This document shows positions 58,978-64,000 of a stretch of 64,000 bases of DNA, one piece after another. Source of the DNA: Thiotrichaceae bacterium (GTDB taxonomy: Bacteria > Pseudomonadota > Gammaproteobacteria > SZUA-140). The notes beneath the pieces were generated by a model that was not told where the DNA came from, ran no database searches, and saw only the letters and a list, made by a program, of their open reading frames with translations. The position numbers and the translations under genes are program-made. The DNA lies in assembly GCA_002401765.2 (NCBI GenBank), contig NVTY02000059.1:124001-188000 (forward strand). The letters are read 5' to 3'. Within the stretch, counting starts at the first letter, position 1. Each line of letters opens with the position of its first letter.

Positions 58978-59397
58978 TTACTTACTTACCCTCACTCTCA
59001 AAATTGGAAACTTACTTTTCCCAAAATTAATTATCATTGTGATTTCTTCTTGGCCGCTGAACCTATACTCTGCCTGACTAGGGTTTCTTTTTTCGCCGTT
59101 GGCAAATATAGCAACAACATGCTCTTTATCTAATATTCTCTGACCGGAGGATAGGTTTTTCATCGTCACCGTTGCCCATCTCTCGCCAGAGAGATTGCTC
59201 ATTAAAATTGATGACAAAATTTTGAATTCACCAATCTTTGGCGAAAGATCGCTTGCATCGGAAAACTCAAGATTAACTGTTTCTGGAATGGTCTCATCTA
59301 TAGTAAGGGCCTCACCTTGAGAGTAGCTCTCCGCATAAGAAATATGCTGGAACACCAGCAGCAAGAACGGTAAGATTATTTTTGATAATGTCTTCAT
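58978..59397 (-). CDS. Exported hypothetical protein
   Basis: 139 residues from ATG 59397, chosen because it gives a signal peptide (MKTLSKIILPFLLLVFQH then ISYA); the frame extends upstream to 59481 without support. The mature part is a single beta-rich domain (TVTMKNLSSGQRILDKEHVV, QEEITMIINFGKSKFPILRV). I do not recognise a family. It is flanked by a G-run (58927-58935) and repeat-rich DNA. Confidence 0.65.
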   Translation of the reverse strand: MKTLSKIILPFLLLVFQHISYAESYSQGEALTIDETIPETVNLEFSDASDLSPKIGEFKILSSILMSNLSGERWATVTMKNLSSGQRILDKEHVVAIFANGEKRNPSQAEYRFSGQEEITMIINFGKSKFPILRVRVSK

Positions 59398-59682
59398 GAT
59401 TGTATTAAACAACCACAGTAGGTAGGCACACTGATTCCTCAGCGCGCTTCGCACAGATTCCCGCATGAATTTTTCCCTCACGGAGCTCTTCGGTTGTACT
59501 CGCTTTCGTAGTCTGAAAATATTTCATAACACTACCACCATACCTTGGTTAAGCCTTTCTTTCCACAACACACCGGTGTTGGTAAAGAATTGAACATCAG
59601 GTAGTGGTTGAGTCGCTCGGGGAAAAAATAAAAAGGGGGCACCGATCCCCTTGCCGCTTTATCGACTACCCCAACACCCGTC

Positions 59683-59702
59683 ATTCCGGCGCAGGCCGGA
59701 AT
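59683..59702. repeat. REP-like hairpin ATTCCGGC-GCAG-GCCGGAAT
   Basis: A perfect 8-bp stem with a GCAG loop, preceded by GTC and followed by CCAG. It is the second copy of the repeat at 48542-48561, differing by one compensatory base pair and one loop base. Confidence 0.75.
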
Positions 59703-59863
59703 CCAGAGACCACTGAAATAACAACGATCCATTCTATTTTTTCAAGCGTACTAGCCCATGGTAAAACAGAGCTTTGGATCTATTTCTTAATTCATTTTCT
59801 CTATCGAACATTACGCCCAAATGAGAACTAGATTCATTTGTCACCGACGCCATTATTGACTTC

Positions 59864-59886
59864 AAAAAGGGTAGCGTCCCCTTTTA
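59864..59886. repeat. Short hairpin AAAAAGGG-TAGCGT-CCCCTTTT
   Basis: An inverted repeat of 7-8 bp. A related core AAAAGAGTAGCGTTGCCTTTT is at 48615-48635 next to the heptamer array, so this is a small repeat family in the intergenic DNA. It lies just downstream of the UspA remnant. Confidence 0.55.
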
Positions 59887-59913
59887 AAAACCTGAGCCAC
59901 TGTCGCCGCTGCT

Positions 59914-60250
59914 TCAGTGTTGAAGCCTGACGGCAAGCACATCGCACGCCGCATGGTTAATCACGCTATTGGCGGTAGAGCCGAGCAGCCGTTGTAACCC
60001 ACGACGACCATGCGTACCGACGACGATTAAATCCGCACTCTTTTCTTTGGCTACTACGATGATTTCATGGCTGGGCAAACCGCTTGGTACCAGTGTCGTT
60101 GCATCGTCAAGCCCCATCTCTTTTGCAAATGCCTGTAGCAATTTTTCACCTTGTTTAGTCAGGTCTTCTTCAACCAGTAGCCAGTCAGGTGAGGGGATCA
60201 GCTCCTCACCAAAGGCGAGTGGTGAGAGCTACTCCACCGCATGTAACAGG
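59914..60250 (-). pseudogene. Universal stress protein (UspA) remnant
   Basis: The minus-strand frame reads TLLHAVE, a TAG (60229-60231), LSPLAFGEELIPSPDWLLVE and continues to VPSGLPSHEIIVVAKEKSAD and LIVVGTHGRRGLQRLLGSTA. The C-terminal ATP-binding motif GTHGRRGLQRLLGS is intact. The N-terminal 35-40 residues, including the first strand, are missing: the frame is cut at 60250 by the element at 60251-60435, and it also carries the internal stop. A start at TTG 60141 would leave only the last half of the domain. Confidence 0.85.
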
Positions 60251-60435
60251 GTTAGGGACGTGCACGAAACAACTTCCGACTCTTGCATCACAGCTTCAGC
60301 CCGTCTTTGCCCGTTCTTCAATCTCAAAACCTCAAAATAGAACCACTATTCCTACGATTTTGCTCAATCAGAACGAACAAATACGAACTAAATCTGAGCG
60401 CCATACCCGAAACTTGTTTCGTGCACGTCCCTAAC
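60251..60435. mobile_element. MITE-like element with 22-bp perfect inverted ends
   Basis: A 185-bp element beginning GTTAGGGACGTGCACGAAAC and ending with the reverse complement; the match is perfect for 22 bp and partial beyond. No intact ORF is inside. It separates the UspA remnant from an IS3-type orfA remnant. The flanks (GTAACAGG left, AGATGATG right) show no target duplication, which suggests rearrangement after insertion. Confidence 0.75.
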
Positions 60436-60540
60436 AGATGATGGAGTTCGAGCTGGAACGCCATTTTCCTCTGCTCGAACCGCGGCAAGGGCCACGTTTA
60501 CTTTGAACTCACTGGAACGCTGTTTACGTTTCCTGCTCAT
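60388..60540 (-). pseudogene. IS3-family transposase OrfA remnant
   Basis: ATG 60540 starts MSRKRKQRSSSEFKVNVALA and AVRAEENGVPARTPSS, the beginning of an IS3-type OrfA (MSRKRRxxxPEFKxKVALEA pattern). After about 36 residues the frame enters the MITE-like element at 60435 and stops at 60388. The helix-turn-helix core and OrfB are gone. Confidence 0.7.
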
Positions 60541-60617
60541 GATTACGCTGCACTCTAATTTGGCATGTTGGTGCTTAATAACCTGTCCAGATTTCGGACG
60601 TGACGGCTAACTTCGAT

Positions 60618-61157
60618 CTAGTTGACGTTTCCAAAAGAGATTTTTAGTTGAATAAACCATAAAGGAATCAGCTTCGGTTCAACTTTTGGCACGTAGCTAA
60701 TATTCAGTGCAACTTTATCAGTGCCAAAGGAGAAAGCAGGAAGCACGCCTAAAAATGGACGGCGATTGTTGTGGTCTTTACGTGACATCACAAAACCAAC
60801 CAGGCCAGCATCGAAGTTCAGACTTGGGTGTATTTTATTGAGTGTAAAGCGCCTCATGACGCCGCCTCCCGCATAAAAGGAATTTTCTTCAAATGAGTCC
60901 TTGAAGATCGAGGTGGTTAGATAGGGTTGCCAGTGCCCCTGGTATATTTTGTAGTCATATTGCAGTCCAAATCCCCAATTCTTTTCATTAAAAGAGTCTT
61001 TTTTGGGTTCTTCTTTATGAATCGATTTACCGTTGAGTATCAGGCTATACCCATCTGCTGTTACCGCTTGGCTCGCCAATAAAAAAAGCATTGCCAGCAG
61101 TAGCGCAACGCACTGTTGCCAAAATAGTGACGATTTAATGGCGTTTATCTTCGTCAT
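60618..61157 (-). CDS. Predicted outer-membrane beta-barrel protein
   Basis: 179 residues. A signal peptide (CVALLLAMLFLLASQAVTA) is followed by alternating strands: NEKNWGFGLQYDY, WQPYLTTSIFKDSF, ENSFYAGGGVMRRF, SLNFDAGLVGFVMSR, FLGVLPAFSFGTDKVALNIS and a last strand LIPLWFIQLKISFGN. The N-E-x-N-x-G-x-G-x-x-Y pattern with a NSxYAGG strand recalls a family of small PagP-like barrels of unknown function. No enzyme residues can be assigned. It stands between the IS3 remnant and prfB and is transcribed away from prfB. Confidence 0.7.
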   Translation of the reverse strand: MTKINAIKSSLFWQQCVALLLAMLFLLASQAVTADGYSLILNGKSIHKEEPKKDSFNEKNWGFGLQYDYKIYQGHWQPYLTTSIFKDSFEENSFYAGGGVMRRFTLNKIHPSLNFDAGLVGFVMSRKDHNNRRPFLGVLPAFSFGTDKVALNISYVPKVEPKLIPLWFIQLKISFGNVN

Positions 61158-61408
61158 GCTCTACACGTCCTTGTTTTAGCTTTATCCATTTAAAAACTGA
61201 TCAATTGATATATCAATTTGGTGGGGAATTGACACTCAACTAGTAAAAAAGCAATAAACAGGCCAAATCCCCTCCGTATGCCGATGAGAATGGCTGTTAT
61301 GGTTCGTTCAGCGGCTCGGTTGGGCGCATGTACCTCACTCTTTATTTCCTGTAGAATCCAGCCCTTATCTATTTTCAGCGCGCGCACAAGCAGGATGGCA
61401 GAAAGAAC

Positions 61409-62507
61409 ATGTTGGCATTAAATTTGGTTTTCGGTCGTATTAAAGATATGCAAGGGCGCCTGGAAGCCCTTAGGGGGTATCTTTGACGTCGATAATCGAC
61501 GTGAAGCGCTGGCCGAGGTTACCCGGGAACTCGAAAACCCCGATGTCTGGAATGACCCTGAGCGCGCGCAGACATTCGGACGAGAACGAGCGAAGCTTGA
61601 ACAAATGGTCAGAACCTTCGATGAGCTATTTGATGGCCTAGGCGAGGGGAAAGAGCTGCTGCAAATGGCTGAAGAAGAGAATGACGAAGAGAGCGCCAAT
61701 GTCGTCATCGCCGATATGGATGAGCTTGAGGAAAAACTCGCTGCGCTTGAATTTCGCCGCATGTTTTCAGGCGAGATGGACGCCAACAACGCTTTTGTCG
61801 ATATTCAATCCGGTTCTGGCGGCACTGAGGCGCAAGACTGGGCCGAGATGCTACTGCGCATGTACTTGCGCTGGGGTGAACGACGCGGTTTTAAAACTGA
61901 GCTGATCGAATGCTCCTCCGGTGAAGTGGCTGGGATCAAAAGTGCCACTATCCGATATGAAGGCGAATATGCCTACGGCTGGTTGCGTACCGAGTGCGGG
62001 GTGCATCGCCTGGTACGTAAATCACCGTTCGATTCTGGCAGTCGTCGCCACACCTCATTTGCCGCCGTGTTTGTATCGCCTGAAATCGATGACGATATTG
62101 ATATTGAGATCAACCCTGCGGATCTGCGTATCGATACCTATCGTGCCAGTGGCGCCGGTGGTCAGCATGTCAATAGAACGGATTCAGCGGTGCGCATTAC
62201 CCATGAACCATCTGGCGTCGTGGTGCAGTGTCAAAATGATCGTTCACAACATAAAAATCGTGCGACGGCGATGAAGCAGTTGAAGTCTCGTCTGTATGAA
62301 GTCGAAATGAAGAAACGAAGCGAAGATCAGCAAGCGCTAGAAGATACCAAGTCCGACATCGGCTGGGGTAGCCAGATTCGATCTTATGTACTGGATCAAT
62401 CGCGTATCAAGGACCTGCGTACCTCCGTTGAAACTGGCAATACCCAGGCGGTACTGGACGGTGATATTGATCAATTTATTGAGGCCAGCTTAAAGAGCGG
62501 TCTGTAA
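61409..62507 (+). CDS. prfB: Peptide chain release factor 2, programmed +1 frameshift
   Basis: ATG 61409 begins [20 protein letters not shown] then LRGYL, followed by TGA at 61484-61486. The site AGGGGGTAT-CTT-TGA-C is the classical autoregulatory frameshift: an internal Shine-Dalgarno (AGGGGG), the slippery CTT and a stop followed by C. Skipping the T at 61484 continues as [12 protein letters not shown] to 62507, giving 365 residues. The GGQ loop ([15 protein letters not shown]) and the UGA-recognising region ([10 protein letters not shown], in the place of the SPF tripeptide) are intact. Low RF2 favours the frameshift, raising RF2 production. lysS follows 30 bp downstream. Confidence 0.97.
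61472..61487 (+). promoter_or_regulatory. prfB +1 frameshift signal
   Basis: AGGGGGTATCTTTGAC: internal Shine-Dalgarno-like AGGGGG, three bases, CTT in the P site and TGA-C as the slow stop. The zero-frame peptide ends after 25 residues, the same length as in E. coli. Confidence 0.95.
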
Positions 62508-62537
62508 CCACTATTAACAGAACATAAGTGAAGAGCC

Positions 62538-64000
62538 ATGAGTGAAGAACAGCAAAGCCCTGAAGACAGACAGGAGCAAGAACAGGAACAGATTGCACAA
62601 CGTCGAGCCAAACTGGCTGAAATGCGATTACAGGGCAACCCTTTTCCATGTGATTTTCGCCGCAACGTGGTCAGCGGTGAATTGCATGCAAAATATGGCG
62701 ATCAGGATAATGAAGCCTTAGAAGAAGCGGCCATTAGCGTACAGATTGCAGGTCGTGTGATGACACGCCGTATGATGGGCAAAGCAAGCTTCATGCACAT
62801 TCAGGATATGTCAGGTCAGATGCAGATCTATGTGCAGCGGGATGTGATCGGTGTTGATAAGTATCAGGCGTTTAAACGCTGGGACATTGGCGATATCATC
62901 GGCATCGAAGGCAAGTTATTCAAAACTAAAAAAGGTGAACTTTCTGTGCGTGCGGACACCATCCGCATGCTCACCAAAGCGCTACGCCCACTGCCCAATA
63001 AATATCACGGCGTGACGGACCAGGAAATTCGCTATCGCCAGCGTTACCTTGATCTGATCATGAACGAGCCAACACGCGAGACCTTTAAAATTCGCACCAA
63101 GATCATCAGCTACATTCGAAGCTTTCTGATTGAGCGTGACTTTATGGAAGTTGAAACACCGATGATGCAAGTGGTGCCCGGTGGCGCAACGGCGCGCCCG
63201 TTTGAGACCTACCATAATGCACTCGATATTGACCTCTATCTGCGTATTGCACCTGAGCTTTATTTGAAGCGCCTGGTTGTTGGTGGCTTTGAGCGCGTCT
63301 TTGAGATCAATCGTAACTTTCGTAACGAAGGGCTTTCAACGCGTCATAACCCAGAGTTCACCATGCTTGAGTTTTATCAGGCCTATGCGGATTATCATGA
63401 TTTGATGGATCTCAGTGAGACGCTTTTTAGAGGCATCGCCGAGTCGGTGATGGGTAACGCGAAGATCACTTATCAGGGCGATGAGTACGATTTTGCTAAA
63501 CCATTTACCCGCATCTCGGTTAAAGATTCAATTCTGCACTACAACGCAGATATCAAAGCGGAAGAACTGGCATCGCTTGAGAGCCTGAGAGCCATTACTG
63601 AGCGCCTATCGATCCCGGTTAAAGAGAGCTACGGCATGGGCAAGTTGCAGATTGAGATCTTTGAAAAGACGGTTGAATCTAAACTAATGAAGCCAACCTT
63701 TATCACTGCCTATCCGACCGAAGTGTCACCACTGGCACGACGCAATGATGATGACCCGTCGATCACAGACCGCTTTGAACTCTTCATCGGTGGGCGTGAA
63801 ATCGCCAACGGTTTTACTGAGCTGAATGATGCAGAAGATCAGGCGGAGCGTTTTCGCCAGCAGCTCGCTGAAAAGGCGGCGGGTGATGATGAAGCGATGC
63901 ACTTTGATGAAGACTACATCTGTGCACTGGAACATGGCATGCCGCCCACCGCCGGACAAGGGATCGGTATTGATCGTCTGGTGATGCTGTTTACCGATTC
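62538..64000 (+). CDS. lysS: Lysyl-tRNA synthetase, class II (runs off the window)
   Basis: 487 codons are present from ATG 62538, and the frame is open at the window end. The anticodon-binding OB fold ([20 protein letters not shown], residues about 67-90) precedes the class II catalytic core: motif 1 around [16 protein letters not shown], motif 2 with [20 protein letters not shown], and motif 3 with [11 protein letters not shown] at the edge. It attaches lysine to tRNA-Lys. The N-terminal extension ([16 protein letters not shown]) is rich in Glu/Gln. prfB-lysS order matches E. coli and related bacteria. Confidence 0.97.
   Translation, partial: MSEEQQSPEDRQEQEQEQIAQRRAKLAEMRLQGNPFPCDFRRNVVSGELHAKYGDQDNEALEEAAISVQIAGRVMTRRMMGKASFMHIQDMSGQMQIYVQRDVIGVDKYQAFKRWDIGDIIGIEGKLFKTKKGELSVRADTIRMLTKALRPLPNKYHGVTDQEIRYRQRYLDLIMNEPTRETFKIRTKIISYIRSFLIERDFMEVETPMMQVVPGGATARPFETYHNALDIDLYLRIAPELYLKRLVVGGFERVFEINRNFRNEGLSTRHNPEFTMLEFYQAYADYHDLMDLSETLFRGIAESVMGNAKITYQGDEYDFAKPFTRISVKDSILHYNADIKAEELASLESLRAITERLSIPVKESYGMGKLQIEIFEKTVESKLMKPTFITAYPTEVSPLARRNDDDPSITDRFELFIGGREIANGFTELNDAEDQAERFRQQLAEKAAGDDEAMHFDEDYICALEHGMPPTAGQGIGIDRLVMLFTD

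Larger units (their letters stand above)
59398..59913. other. Repeat-rich intergenic region
   Basis: A 516-bp stretch without a credible gene. It contains the REP-like hairpins at 59683-59702 and 59864-59886 and a G/C-rich AAAAAGGGGGCACCGATCCC segment at 59629-59648. The ORFs that can be drawn across it are made of repeat sequence. Confidence 0.6.

Noticed and set aside
59460-59520. Possible group II intron domain V-like sequence (reverse strand GAGCTCCGTGAGGG with a GCGGGAATC partner)
   Set aside because: The pairing is poor compared with the domain V consensus, and no maturase or intron structure is nearby.
59532-59831. Overlapping frames of 66 and 75 residues on both strands
   Set aside because: They run across the REP-like hairpin at 59683-59702 and are repeat-derived, without start signals.
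60141-60141. TTG start making the UspA remnant a short intact gene
   Set aside because: The matching frame continues upstream with clear UspA sequence to an internal TAG, so the short form is the tail of a broken gene.

Overview
The window is a chromosomal segment of a gammaproteobacterium of medium GC content. The evidence is gene order: ponA (mrcA) divergent from pilMNOPQ, followed by aroK-aroB, a DamX-like SPOR protein, gltB-gltD and hemE, which is the arrangement I know from Pseudomonas and relatives. trxA-rho divergent from an rhlB-type helicase, thiD-thiE-hemL and prfB-lysS (with the +1 frameshift in prfB) agree with this. Abundant haem/cytochrome c and secreted beta-propeller proteins would suit a respiratory aquatic bacterium, but I cannot name the genus.

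Layout. 0-3.5 kb is accessory: the start of a Fic protein, a three-gene cassette led by a TIGR04255-family protein and bounded by palindromic repeats, and a methyltransferase-like gene. 3.5-31.5 kb is the core block: hemE, gltD, gltB, a DamX-like ATPase/SPOR protein, a small WGR protein, dgt, aroB, aroK and pilQPONM on the minus strand; mrcA and a small conserved gene on plus; then gltA, mdh, a malic enzyme, a secreted nuclease, rpmE, rho and trxA on minus. 31.8-36.5 kb (plus) holds the DEAD-box helicase, a fatty-acid-hydroxylase-type membrane enzyme and a Lon-related protease. 36.5-40.1 kb (minus) is an unusual export cluster: a dihaem-motif/SUMF1 fusion, a second SUMF1 protein and a kelch propeller, with a 139-bp MITE inserted just before the kelch gene. 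40.6-48.5 kb (plus) carries a small cytochrome c, thiD-thiE-hemL, a 1031-residue LVIVD-repeat protein and a dicarboxylate/amino-acid symporter.

48.5-61.2 kb is accessory and repeat rich. It contains a CadC-type regulator with an NTF2-like partner; a secreted-protein run (TolB-like propeller lipoprotein, a 36-residue mini-lipoprotein, an 850-residue lipoprotein and a 582-residue exported protein whose order of parts resembles the N-terminal module of animal large lipid transfer proteins); decayed FG-GAP, Fic, UspA and IS3 genes; a RHH/PIN toxin-antitoxin pair; several REP-like hairpins; and MITE-like elements. The window closes with prfB and the start of lysS.

The most promising undescribed system is the 53.2-57.6 kb pair (850-residue lipoprotein plus vitellogenin-N-like protein). 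Next are the cytochrome/SUMF1/kelch cluster and the TIGR04255 cassette. I saw no tRNA, rRNA, CRISPR array or prophage.
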